Shown one piece after another: positions 1 to 7,068 of a stretch of 23,259 bases of DNA (position 1 is its first letter; every line of letters starts with the position of its first letter). Source of the stretch: Bacteroidales bacterium. Lineage in GTDB: Bacteria > Bacteroidota > Bacteroidia > Bacteroidales > UBA3824. Below the pieces are notes generated by a model that saw only the letters and a list, made by a program, of their open reading frames with translations, had not been told where the DNA came from and made no database searches. The translations under genes were made by a program, and so were the position numbers. The stretch is taken from contig JAGCNK010000156.1 in the NCBI GenBank assembly GCA_017645985.1, forward strand, positions 1 to 23,259, read 5' to 3'.

Positions 1-335
1 GTGCGCAAAGCCTTGTGTTTTAATGGATTGAAGCATCGGCTCGAAAGTTTCCCCAATGCAAACAAAAGCATTATTACACCGAGTATCAACTGTGTAATAA
101 TCATAACTTTACGGTCGGAAACAATTCCGTATACCGCTGCCGAAAGCAATGTGGTGAGCAATGCCGCCAAAAGGTACGCCAACCATCGTCCCGAGAGAAA
201 AATGGTGACGATCTTTGCCGACTGCGCCACCGACGAGCGTTTGCCCAAAAGAATCGGCACCACTCCCGGCAGGCATACCGAAATGCAGGCAATCCTGCTG
301 CTCAATCCTAATAATAATGCTGATAAATAGTCCAT
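1..335 (-). CDS. TauE/SafE-like (UreH/DsbD-type) membrane protein, partial
   Basis: Reading the minus strand from an ATG at 335 gives 111 codons open to the window edge, so the C-terminus is missing. The protein is strongly hydrophobic, with membrane segments near residues 3-31, 45-75 and 80-95. Near the N-terminus it has Cys-x3-Cys-x-Pro (C17, C21), which fits the HCxxMCGP-like motif of the SafE/UreH transmembrane family. That family moves sulfur compounds, metals or reducing equivalents across the inner membrane. The plus-strand ORF over the same bases gives a low-complexity, non-membrane protein and is a shadow. The substrate is unknown. The family call rests on the motif and hydropathy only. 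Confidence 0.65.
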   Translation of the reverse strand, partial: MDYLSALLLGLSSRIACISVCLPGVVPILLGKRSSVAQSAKIVTIFLSGRWLAYLLAALLTTLLSAAVYGIVSDRKVMIITQLILGVIMLLFALGKLSSRCFNPLKHKALR

Positions 336-388
336 CGTGTTTCGTTTTTTTTTGCAAATTAACGATGGAAAAAACTATCTTACAATAG

Positions 389-500
389 TGTGGGACACTC
401 TACACCCCTCTGTGGGATAGAATTTAGGGGTTGGGACGAATGGTAATGGATTTGGGACGAAATGCAGGGAGAAAAAAGATGTGAAATAATTTGGTGGGAT
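389..500. repeat. Phased TGGGA(C/T) direct repeats in the intergenic region
   Basis: GGGA cores start at 392, 414, 433, 454 and 496, giving spacings of 22, 19, 21 and 42 bases, all near multiples of two helical turns. The first two copies share TGTGGGA(C/T)A. The third and fourth share TTGGGACGAA. The last lies inside the spacer of the promoter at 490-521. The layout suggests a binding array for a transcription factor that recognises direct repeats on one face of the helix. The regulator is not identified. Confidence 0.45.
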
Positions 501-521
501 AAAAAAAAGTGTTTATTTTTG
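490..521 (+). promoter_or_regulatory. Consensus Bacteroidales promoter for the candidate small RNA
   Basis: TTTG at 490-493, a 20-base spacer and TATTTTTG at 514-521 match the TTTG/TAnnTTTG sigma-ABfr consensus exactly. Initiation is expected near 528. There is no plus-strand gene downstream before the terminator at 599-630. Confidence 0.65.
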
Positions 522-527
522 CAAAGT

Positions 528-630
528 CAATATAAGAGGATTTCGCAGAAAGGATGACAACCTTTATGGCTTATGCCGTTTCGAGCCTCAAAACATACAA
601 GCCGGCTTTTTTAGTCGGCTTTGTTTTTTT
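528..630 (+). ncRNA. Candidate small RNA of about 100 nt
   Basis: A perfect-consensus promoter and an intrinsic terminator enclose about 100 nt with no convincing ORF. Internal short stems are visible, for example AAAGG/CCTTT near 549-565. A 34-codon ORF from 554 runs through the terminator and ends at 658, so it would not be complete on the short transcript. I recognise no known RNA family. It is most simply an independent sRNA, with its 3' end antisense to the last codons of the convergent gene at 611-1024. The 5' end is inferred from the -7 box. Confidence 0.5.
599..630 (+). terminator. Intrinsic terminator of the candidate small RNA
   Basis: AAGCCGGC at 599-606 pairs with GTCGGCTT at 614-621 (8 bp, one G-T wobble) across a T-rich loop, followed by TGTTTTTTT. 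The T tract lies only on the plus strand, so it terminates rightward transcription. The TAA stop of the convergent gene lies within the loop. Confidence 0.7.
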
Positions 631-1024
631 GTGGTACACTTATACAATATTGCACTAAATCTTGGTTTGAACGTTGCAGCCCTATCGTTAGTTTAATATC
701 TTTATATTTCATAATCAATAATTTAGAAAACTGCTTTTGGTTTTTTGTGTTTTTCTTGGCTGCTTTTTCGGCAGACGGCAGAGGTTCTGCATTTGCTAAT
801 ATTTCGCTCAATTGCATAACTGCAAGTGTTGATTCATAGTTTCTTGATGCTTTTTCGTAGGTTTCGTTTATGGATAAGAATTTTACAAGGATGTATTGTT
901 TTAGATGGACATTAAAAATCTTTTTTTCGGGATTTTCAGAAATCCATTTTGCATAAAAATCTTTGATTATTTTTTCTCTTGCCTTGATGTCTTCCTTAGT
1001 ATGTCCTGTTGGAATGTTTTCCAT
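611..1024 (-). CDS. Conserved hypothetical protein, 137 aa
   Basis: This is a soluble, charged and mostly helical protein with no signal peptide, membrane segment or enzymatic motif that I recognise. It starts with ENIPTGHTKEDIK and is lysine- and glutamate-rich. Residues 1-75 look like a compact helical unit, residues 80-100 are a lysine/asparagine-rich linker, and the C-terminus reads IKLTIGLQRSNQDLVQYC. It resembles small hypothetical proteins I associate with Bacteroidales genomes, but that is memory, not a search. It has its own promoter at 1046-1053, so it is probably monocistronic. Its stop codon sits inside the terminator hairpin of the convergent small RNA, so the two transcripts overlap at their 3' ends. 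Function unknown. Confidence 0.75.
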   Translation of the reverse strand: MENIPTGHTKEDIKAREKIIKDFYAKWISENPEKKIFNVHLKQYILVKFLSINETYEKASRNYESTLAVMQLSEILANAEPLPSAEKAAKKNTKNQKQFSKLLIMKYKDIKLTIGLQRSNQDLVQYCISVPQKNKAD

Positions 1025-1045
1025 TTTTTAGGTAGTTTGTTTATG

Positions 1046-1075
1046 CAAAGATATGTTTTTTTCTAATACTAAAAA
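1046..1075 (-). promoter_or_regulatory. Promoter for the 137-aa hypothetical gene
   Basis: On the minus strand TATCTTTG at 1053-1046 matches the TAnnTTTG box. A TTTTT stretch about 22 bases upstream stands in for the -33 element. The predicted leader to the ATG at 1024 is only about 15 bases. Confidence 0.5.
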
Positions 1076-1933
1076 CTATTTCTCCAAATACTGCAAAATC
1101 TCTGCGATGTAAGTTCTTGAAACAGGAATCTCTGTGTCGTGATTTTTGAGTTTGAGGCGGTAGCCGTTTGACGCCGAACCTTCGATGCCCTCCACATTGT
1201 TTAAATTGATAAGGAAAGCGCGGTGGCAGCGGATTACAAAACCACATTCCTTTAATTGGTTTTCCAAAGTGGTGAGAGTGGAACGGACAACCGATGTGCC
1301 TTCGTCGGTGGTGATTTTGCAATAGTTTTTGTCAGATTCGATGTAGAGCAGCGTCAGAGGGTCGATGTCGGTGGGAGAGGACTTGCCCTGAGTCTCTATC
1401 TTTTTGATTTGAGGAGCGACGGGAGCGTTGTTTTTTTGCGAAAGTTTTTGGTTGATTTGGTTTATGCGTTCGAGTTCGCGGCGCAGACGGGCATTGTCGA
1501 AAGTCATATAAACGCCCAACAGCAGCACCGAAATTATGATAGTTTGCCAAATAGCCGACCATAAAAGCGGAAATGTCGGGGCGGTGGGGTTCAAAACCTT
1601 GAAATACAAAAAGTTGCCCACCATAATTATCAGCACCGACAGCATAAATGCAGCAATGTTTTTGCCGTTAGAAAATCTACCTTCCTCAATATCGGTTTTG
1701 TAGATACGGTGCATAATGGCAGTTGGCAGCATCGAGCCTAAATATGTAATAATCGGGAAACCAAGCAGATAGATATATTTGCTTGTTGGGCCATCGCTAA
1801 TGCCAAACGGTTGCAGCACAGCCAAAATAAGGTACACCGCCGCGCCCAAAGCAATAGCCACAATGTGGTAGTTGCTGTTGACAGTATGCGCCGGAGTGGC
1901 GATGTAGGTTTTTATTCTTGTGATGATAGACAT
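1076..1933 (-). CDS. Membrane-anchored LytTR-family transcriptional regulator
   Basis: The 285-residue protein has four predicted membrane helices (about 23-43, 53-72, 92-112, 124-145), a coiled coil (about 146-167) and a C-terminal LytTR DNA-binding domain (about 190-285). The LytTR signature is clear: LLYIESDKNYCKI near 195, then FVIRCHRAFLINLNNV at 232-247. There is no receiver domain, so this is the one-component membrane form known in Bacteroidota, not a classical response regulator. It starts 2 bases after the stop of the upstream beta-barrel gene, which implies translational coupling and perhaps a sensing or target link. It is the last gene of the SPOR-folP-barrel operon. The ligand and targets are unknown. 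Confidence 0.9.
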   Translation of the reverse strand: MSIITRIKTYIATPAHTVNSNYHIVAIALGAAVYLILAVLQPFGISDGPTSKYIYLLGFPIITYLGSMLPTAIMHRIYKTDIEEGRFSNGKNIAAFMLSVLIIMVGNFLYFKVLNPTAPTFPLLWSAIWQTIIISVLLLGVYMTFDNARLRRELERINQINQKLSQKNNAPVAPQIKKIETQGKSSPTDIDPLTLLYIESDKNYCKITTDEGTSVVRSTLTTLENQLKECGFVIRCHRAFLINLNNVEGIEGSASNGYRLKLKNHDTEIPVSRTYIAEILQYLEK

Positions 1934-1935
1934 TT

Positions 1936-2631
1936 TTAATAATGCTTAAAATGCTTGTCCAATATTGTCAGTGACACGCCGGCGTTGAGCATAATGGCAA
2001 AGGTGTGCTTTTTGGTTGAGGTTTTCGACACGTTGGGGATGCCTTTTTCGAGACAGATTTCGCCTACTATGCGCACCGAGCCAACACCTATTTCGCCGCC
2101 GCCTGCGGCAATAAAACCTGTGTCGAAGGCGCGGTAATAATCCGATGCCTCAACGGTTCTAATCGGTTTGCCGTTGTGCGATAGCGAGCGGCTTGCGGCA
2201 ATGCCAATAAATATGCCTCCTCCTACATAAAACGGCGTTAAGGGAATGTAATACCGTCCTTGGGGCTTTATCTCAAAATAGTTGATTTCGCCACGTGCCT
2301 CCACATTGTCGATTTTTACCTGAGTTTCGCCTTTGGAGGTGTACGACACAAAAAGATATGCGCGGATATGCTCGTCGAGAACATTGTGGATGGAGCGGGC
2401 GTTACCCACCGAATCGATGGGTATCAGTATCGATTGCCCTATAAACGGCGTGTAGCCAATGCCCACTTGTGCGTTGAAGCCCGGCTTGATGCTGTGAAAA
2501 AAACGCAGCGAGCTTATCGACATACCACCGCCTATCTCCACAAATGTTCCCGGTGTTTGTTGGGCATTTGCACAGAGCGCGGTCATGCAGAGCCAAATGA
2601 CAATGGCTGTTATAATCCTGTTTTTTGGCAT
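1936..2631 (-). CDS. Outer-membrane beta-barrel protein
   Basis: The 231-residue protein has an N-terminal signal peptide (basic start, hydrophobic run, cleavage likely after ANA near residue 23). Alternating amphipathic strands follow, with aromatic and glycine girdles (FVEIGGGMSISSL, RYYIPLTPFYVGGGIFIG, GFIAAGGGEIGVGSVRIVG). This is typical of small 8-10 strand porin-like barrels in the outer membrane. The ATG at 2631 overlaps the 3' end of folP by 22 bases and the stop is 2 bases from the LytTR start, so it is embedded in the operon. The exact role is not readable. It may be a structural or sensing partner of the LytTR protein. Confidence 0.75.
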   Translation of the reverse strand: MPKNRIITAIVIWLCMTALCANAQQTPGTFVEIGGGMSISSLRFFHSIKPGFNAQVGIGYTPFIGQSILIPIDSVGNARSIHNVLDEHIRAYLFVSYTSKGETQVKIDNVEARGEINYFEIKPQGRYYIPLTPFYVGGGIFIGIAASRSLSHNGKPIRTVEASDYYRAFDTGFIAAGGGEIGVGSVRIVGEICLEKGIPNVSKTSTKKHTFAIMLNAGVSLTILDKHFKHY

Positions 2632-3458
2632 ATCTTAATTACTTCTACAGCTGGTTTTACATCGTGAACACGCAGAATGTCGGCACCTTTGGCCATAGCT
2701 ATGGTGTTGATTACCGAAGTGCCGTTGAGCGAATGTTCGGGGTCGGTTTCCAAAAGTTTGAATATCATCGATTTTCTCGATACTCCTACCAAAATGGGCA
2801 GATTGAATATCTTTAGTTCGTCCATACGGTTGAGCAGTTCGTAGTTCTGCTCGAGGGTTTTGCCAAATCCGAATCCGGGGTCTAAGATAATGTCTTTGAC
2901 ACCTGCCTGACGTAGCGCATCCACTTTGGTGTATAGAAACTTAATTACATCGTCAACAATATCAGAGCATTGAGCGGTCTGATGCTTTTCGAGCGGATTG
3001 CCAATCGAGTGCATGAGGATATATGCGGCACGTGTTTCGGCAACGGTCTTGAACAGTTCCGGGTCGAAATATCCGCCTGAAATATCGTTGATTATGCCTA
3101 CGCCAAACTCCTCTGCCGACATCCTTGCCACGCTGCTGCGGAATGTGTCTACCGAAATCGGTACGTCGGGACATTTTTCCCTTATTGCGCTCAATGCCGT
3201 GCGTATGCGTTCAAGTTCCTCTTGCTCTGATACTTGTGCGCAGCCGGGACGTGTGCTGAATGCGCCCACGTCGATAATTTCCGCGCCTTCGGCAATCATT
3301 TTTTCAGCCTGGGCGGCGATGGTTTCGGGCGTGTTGCACCGGCTCGCTCCGTAAAACGAGTCGGCGGTGTTGTTGATAATGCCCATGACCTTTGGTTGCG
3401 ACAAGTCTAATAGTCTGCCGTTGCAGTTGATAGTTGTCTGCTTTTGTATAGTGTTCAT
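2610..3458 (-). CDS. folP: Dihydropteroate synthase
   Basis: FolP condenses 4-aminobenzoate with hydroxymethyl-dihydropterin diphosphate to give dihydropteroate in folate synthesis, in the cytoplasm. At 282 residues it is normal length. The TIM-barrel motifs are present in order: MGIINNTADSF near residue 25, EIIDVGAFSTRPG near 60, PISVDTFRSSVA near 100, IINDISGG, the pterin-binding LDPGFGFGKT near 195, VGVSRKSM near 225 and the closing RVHDVKPAVE. Two signature positions differ from the common form: TADSF where TPDSF is usual, and VGAFSTRPG where GGxSTRPG is usual. The gene sits 8 bases after the SPOR gene and overlaps the next by 22. In many Bacteroidota folP adjoins cdaA. Here cdaA lies about 9 kb away. 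Confidence 0.95.
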   Translation of the reverse strand: MNTIQKQTTINCNGRLLDLSQPKVMGIINNTADSFYGASRCNTPETIAAQAEKMIAEGAEIIDVGAFSTRPGCAQVSEQEELERIRTALSAIREKCPDVPISVDTFRSSVARMSAEEFGVGIINDISGGYFDPELFKTVAETRAAYILMHSIGNPLEKHQTAQCSDIVDDVIKFLYTKVDALRQAGVKDIILDPGFGFGKTLEQNYELLNRMDELKIFNLPILVGVSRKSMIFKLLETDPEHSLNGTSVINTIAMAKGADILRVHDVKPAVEVIKICQKTGL

Positions 3459-3466
3459 CTAACGTG

Positions 3467-4387
3467 TTATTCCTGTGGATTATAAACTTCCGAAACGTCT
3501 ACTTTTTTGCCGTTTTTGTATGCCACCACAAACACGCCGGTGGAAACGCCTTTGGCTTTGATTTCGTCGCGGGCCTTGGCTGCCTCTTCGTATGTGCTGA
3601 AAAATCCTACGGAATATTTGTACACACCGTCTTCAAGTTCGTTGTTGAGACCCTCGGTTGTGGGATAAAGCTTGCGCAGGTATTCGATTGTGAGGGGTTT
3701 GTCGTCGGCGGCAATCTGCACTTTGTAGATGATTTTGTCGGCGGGTTTCTGCGGCTGCTGCTGTACCACGGGCTGCGGTTTGGGCTCCTCTTTCTTGTCG
3801 TACCAACCGAGAATTTCGGCATAGGCCTGCACGCAGTTGTCGAGTGCGTCGTCAAACGATTTGTTGGCGTCTTCCTTCACCTTCATTATCTGCAAGGGCG
3901 TTACCTTCTTGCCTGTGGGAGTGCGTTTGAGCTTGTCCTCTGCGTTGGCAAAGTATGAGGCTGCTTCCGAAATGTGCGACTCTGCCTTGGGTTTCTTGTT
4001 GGCGGGCGCGTCTTCTATCAGAGTCTCAAGGTTTTGAGAGTATACTGCGTAGAACTCTTTTGCCGCTTTTTCGTACTGGGCGTAAGCCGAGTTTTTCTGC
4101 GTAGCCACAGCCTCGTCGATGGCGTCGGCCTGTTTGTTTAGCTTTTTGGCCTTGCCTTTCTTTAGCTTGGCAGCCTGTGTTTTCAGCTTGTCAGATTGGT
4201 TTTGCTTGTTTACTGCCTGTTGCATAAGGTTGTCGCCTTTGGCTTTGTATGCCTCTGCCGACTCGTATTGGGCGAGTTCGTCGCTGCTGAGCTGTTTCTT
4301 TATCTCCTCTGCAGGGTCTACCTGCTGCTGTGCAAATGTGGCCATTATAATCAGTGAGAATGCGGCCGTAGTAAATATCCTTTTCAT
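3467..4387 (-). CDS. SPOR-domain periplasmic protein
   Basis: The 306-residue protein begins with a signal peptide (residues 1-19, ending ATFAQ). Residues 25-200 are long lysine/alanine/glutamine-rich helices that look like a coiled-coil stalk, followed by a proline/glutamine linker (200-215). The SPOR-like domain spans about 220-292 (YKVQIAADDKPL, then GVYKYSVGFFSTYEEA and GVFVVAYKNGKKV). SPOR domains bind denuded glycan strands of peptidoglycan, often at division sites, so a cell-envelope role is likely. It is the first gene of the operon with folP, the barrel protein and the LytTR regulator, and it follows a good promoter at 4441-4473. Confidence 0.85.
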   Translation of the reverse strand: MKRIFTTAAFSLIIMATFAQQQVDPAEEIKKQLSSDELAQYESAEAYKAKGDNLMQQAVNKQNQSDKLKTQAAKLKKGKAKKLNKQADAIDEAVATQKNSAYAQYEKAAKEFYAVYSQNLETLIEDAPANKKPKAESHISEAASYFANAEDKLKRTPTGKKVTPLQIMKVKEDANKSFDDALDNCVQAYAEILGWYDKKEEPKPQPVVQQQPQKPADKIIYKVQIAADDKPLTIEYLRKLYPTTEGLNNELEDGVYKYSVGFFSTYEEAAKARDEIKAKGVSTGVFVVAYKNGKKVDVSEVYNPQE

Positions 4388-4440
4388 GGCGTTGCTGTTT
4401 TGTAGATTAATTTTTTATAAAATGCTATGCAATTACGGTG

Positions 4441-4473
4441 CAATTATACGATTTTTTTTTAACTTTTTGCAAA
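4441..4473 (-). promoter_or_regulatory. Promoter of the SPOR-folP-barrel-LytTR operon
   Basis: On the minus strand TTTG at 4473-4470, a 21-base spacer and TATAATTG at 4448-4441 fit the Bacteroidales pattern with one mismatch. The -33 box overlaps the U-tract of the terminator of the upstream gene. The leader to the ATG at 4387 is about 45-50 bases. Confidence 0.55.
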
Positions 4474-4500
4474 AAAAAACGTCCCGTTTGGGCGGGACGT
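4471..4500 (-). terminator. Intrinsic terminator after the zinc-ribbon gene
   Basis: ACGTCCCG (4479-4486) and CGGGACGT (4493-4500) form a perfect 8-bp stem with a 6-base loop. Read leftward it is followed by nine U residues. It ends transcription of the gene at 4526-5641. Confidence 0.9.
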
Positions 4501-4525
4501 CTATTATTGATAGGAAAAAAAGCAA

Positions 4526-5641
4526 TTATCTGAGCAGGATAACGAGCAGAGCGATGATGGCCACGATGGCTGTTATCAGCGCTGCGATCTTGATTACGCT
4601 GTACGGACGTTCGCCCGACACCTTGCCGCTCTGTCCGTTGATGATGAAGCGGTACGCCTTGCCGTTGAAACGGTAAGTGCTCATCCATACGGGCAGCAGA
4701 ATGTGCTTGTAGGTGATGTCGTTGTACTGAATGCTCTTGGTGGTGATTTCCTGATGGTCGCCGCCGATGTCTTTTCTGATAGACGAGTCGATGGTGTCCT
4801 GCATCTTTTTCTGCGCGTCTTGGAAACCCGCCTTGAGGTCTACGCTGTAGGTCTCGGTCTTGAAGCCTGTGAGGAATTTCTCGTCGTAAGGCACGAGGTC
4901 TTTGAGGTTCCACGGCTCCAGGTTGTCTAAATAATAGTAGGGCAACGACTTGCTGCCTACCACGAAAATGTCGTCAAACGAGTTTCTTACCCTACCTTGC
5001 GCCCTGTACCAGTTGGTGTGCTTTACATCTTTGGTCTTGGTCTGACCCTGGCTGTCGGTGTAGGTCTCCTGGGTGTAGTAGTCCTCGCCGCGGCGTCCGG
5101 TGTAGTCGGTCACGGTGTTGGCGTCGTATGTCCAGTAGGGCAGGTAGATACCCGATATTTTTTGCTCGTTGGCCATTTTTTTGAGGTCGCTGGGTGCGAA
5201 CCAAAGTCCTTTGATCCATTTGAGGAACTCGTCGTGGCTCTGGCGTTGCTGCACTACGAACGGCAGTATGGCCTTCGGCTTTATCATTTTGGATGTGGAG
5301 CCTTGGGTAACGGCTATGGGGCTGCCGCAGAAGTCGCATTTCGACGACACCACGTTGTTGTCGAATGTGGTTTCTGCGCCGCAGCAGTTGCATTTCACAG
5401 TGTGCACCTCCTCGATTTGGTCGTCGGAGAGGTTTTCGAGGGCGGTCATATAGTCGTTTTCCTTTATGGCTTCGGCTTTTGCGGTTTCGTCGATCTTGAT
5501 TTCGTTGAGCGCACCGCAGTATTCGCATTTGAGGCTGAGCGAGCCCGGCGCGAATGTAAGTTTTGCACCGCAGTTGATACAGATAATCATATTTTGGTTT
5601 GTATCAGACATTTGCGGAGGATTTTGGGGATCAAATTCCAT
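4526..5641 (-). CDS. Tandem zinc-ribbon protein with C-terminal membrane anchor (YdjG-like)
   Basis: The 371-residue protein carries two zinc ribbons: C21-x2-C24 with C39-x2-C42, and C84-x2-C87 with C102-x2-C105. A middle region rich in tyrosine and tryptophan follows (GIYLPYWTYDANTVTDY near 163, LPYYYLDNLEPWNL near 233). A single hydrophobic helix at about 348-370 anchors it with the bulk in the cytoplasm. Such proteins are often misnamed helicase or primosomal protein because of the ribbons, but no helicase motif is present. Bacillus subtilis YdjG, which neighbours the SPFH protein YdjI in a membrane-stress operon, is the closest parallel I know. Here too it lies just after an SPFH gene, separated by a terminator that may attenuate read-through. 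I see no separate promoter. Confidence 0.75.
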   Translation of the reverse strand: MEFDPQNPPQMSDTNQNMIICINCGAKLTFAPGSLSLKCEYCGALNEIKIDETAKAEAIKENDYMTALENLSDDQIEEVHTVKCNCCGAETTFDNNVVSSKCDFCGSPIAVTQGSTSKMIKPKAILPFVVQQRQSHDEFLKWIKGLWFAPSDLKKMANEQKISGIYLPYWTYDANTVTDYTGRRGEDYYTQETYTDSQGQTKTKDVKHTNWYRAQGRVRNSFDDIFVVGSKSLPYYYLDNLEPWNLKDLVPYDEKFLTGFKTETYSVDLKAGFQDAQKKMQDTIDSSIRKDIGGDHQEITTKSIQYNDITYKHILLPVWMSTYRFNGKAYRFIINGQSGKVSGERPYSVIKIAALITAIVAIIALLVILLR

Positions 5642-5670
5642 AATAATGATGCGTTTATTGGTTTAAATGG

Positions 5671-5702
5671 AAAAAAGGGTCTTGTTGCGAAAAGCAAGAC
5701 CC
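5671..5702 (-). terminator. Terminator or attenuator between the SPFH and zinc-ribbon genes
   Basis: GGGTCTTG (5677-5684) and CAAGACCC (5695-5702) form an 8-bp stem with a 10-base loop. T tracts flank it on both strands, so it could work in both directions. Leftward it lies only about 30 bases before the zinc-ribbon ATG, which leaves little room for a promoter. Partial read-through may therefore set the ratio of the two proteins. Confidence 0.8.
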
Positions 5703-5750
5703 CGTTTTTTTACTTGATAAATTTCTAATCAGTGAATATGAACAAATTTG

Positions 5751-6899
5751 TTAAGCCATTGGGGGCGGGGGCGGGGGAACAGCTCCGAATACCTGCGACA
5801 ATTCTGCCACAGAGCCGGCTGCTGCCCAAGAAGGCATACCCTGTTTCCACACCTGGGTGTTCTGGGTGAACTGTCCCTGAGCTGCCATCTGCTGCAAAGT
5901 CTGCAACGGGAAGGGTCCCTGCTGCTGTCCGTTAACAGCCACATAGTACTGCGACATTGGCGGAGGAGGAGGGGGAACTTGTCCGTAGCCCGGCTGCTGA
6001 CCGTAGCCCTGATGCTGGTTCATCATCTGCTGGTTCATCATCTGCTGATTCTGCATCATGTTGTTCATCATCATCATACCCATCATACCTTCCATACCGC
6101 CGCCACCACCGGGGTTGCTAGCGGCAGCCTTCATAGCGTCGGCCATAGACATCTGCTGATATTTGTTCATATCGCCAAGCATGTTCATGCCCGTGCCTTC
6201 GTCGAGTTTCTTCTGAAGCTCTTCGGGAAGTGTGATGCTCGAGATGAGGAACTTGGTGAATGTCAAACCGTAGTCTGATTCAGTGTTGATACGCTGTTCT
6301 ACGGCTTTTGACATCTCGCTCTGAGCGGCTGCGAAGTCGAGGAGCGATTTGCCGCTTTCACCAATTGTGGATACAAAGTTGGTGACAATTATGCTGCGGA
6401 GCTCGTCGGCGATGTCGTCGGTGTGATATTCGCCGTTGGTGCCCGAGAGTTTCTTGATAAGCTTTGCAGCGTCGGTTACCTGCATAGAGTAAGTACCAAA
6501 GGCACGGATGGTTACGCGGCCAAAATCCTGGTCTCTTACGTAGAAGTTGGAGGGAGTGCCCCATTTCTGAGCGGTGAATACTTTGGTGTTTACAAAGTAA
6601 ACCTCGCATTTGAACGGAGAGTCGAAACCGTATTTCCAACTTTTGAGTTTTGTAAGTACGGGTAAGTTGTTGGTGGTAAGTTCGTAACGGCCAGGCTGAA
6701 ATACGTCGCCGATTTCACCTTCGTTGACAAACACTGCTACCTGCGACTCCCTTACTGTGAGTTGCGCGCCATTTTTGATTGCGCCGTCGTTGCGGCGGTC
6801 GAAGCGATGGACGAGGGTGTCCTGCGAATTGTCGAGCCATTCTACTACGTCGATAAGCTCGCCTTAAATCAAATCGTTTGCTTTGTCGAATAATCCAAT
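5751..6899 (-). pseudogene. SPFH-GYF_2 (YdjI-like virion-core family) gene with broken 5' end
   Basis: Codons in one frame from 6899 to 5751 encode a complete family member: an SPFH/band-7 domain, a Met/Gln/Gly-rich linker, then a C-terminal GYF_2 domain (YYVAVNGQQQGPFPLQ, later WKQGMPSWAAAG) and a PPPPPPMA tail. SPFH proteins of this type assemble at membranes and accompany envelope-stress genes. The expected start MGLFDKANDLIKGELIDVVEW appears here as ATT for the ATG (6899-6897) and TAA for the lysine codon 12 (6866-6864). No ATG occurs upstream in frame or before the SPFH core. The first GTG (6734) would remove about 55 residues. The rest has no frameshift, which suggests recent decay, very weak or unusual initiation, or sequence error. 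An intact paralog lies at 7069-7743. Confidence 0.7.
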
Positions 6900-6981
6900 G
6901 TCTAGGTCCTTTAGGTTTATTGTTAATTATTATTATTTTGTCTTGAAGTTCGTGTGTGATTGTTCACGCTTATTTCGTTGT

Positions 6982-7013
6982 TAAAGATAAGAAAAATTGA
7001 AACACCTTGTCAA
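6982..7013 (-). promoter_or_regulatory. Promoter of the broken SPFH gene
   Basis: On the minus strand TTG at 7013-7011, a 21-base spacer and TATCTTTA at 6989-6982 resemble the Bacteroidales consensus with one mismatch. The promoter looks intact although the start codon below it is not. The leader would be about 75 bases. Confidence 0.45.
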
Positions 7014-7068
7014 GTTTTTTGATAAAAAAAATGAAAAATTTTTTATTTTTTTTATTATGTGTTGTTTT

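Noticed and set aside
1..330. Plus-strand open frame of 109 codons at the left edge
   Set aside because: Its product is low-complexity and lacks domains. The minus strand over the same bases encodes a clear multi-helix membrane protein with a Cys motif.
554..658. 34-codon ORF with a hydrophobic C-terminal half
   Set aside because: It runs through the terminator hairpin at 599-630, so most transcripts would lack its end. No supporting start signal. Kept only as an alternative reading of the small RNA.
5751..6734. Shorter SPFH protein from the GTG at 6734
   Set aside because: This start falls inside the SPFH domain and removes strands conserved in the paralog. It is the longest open frame with a usable start but unlikely to be the natural one.
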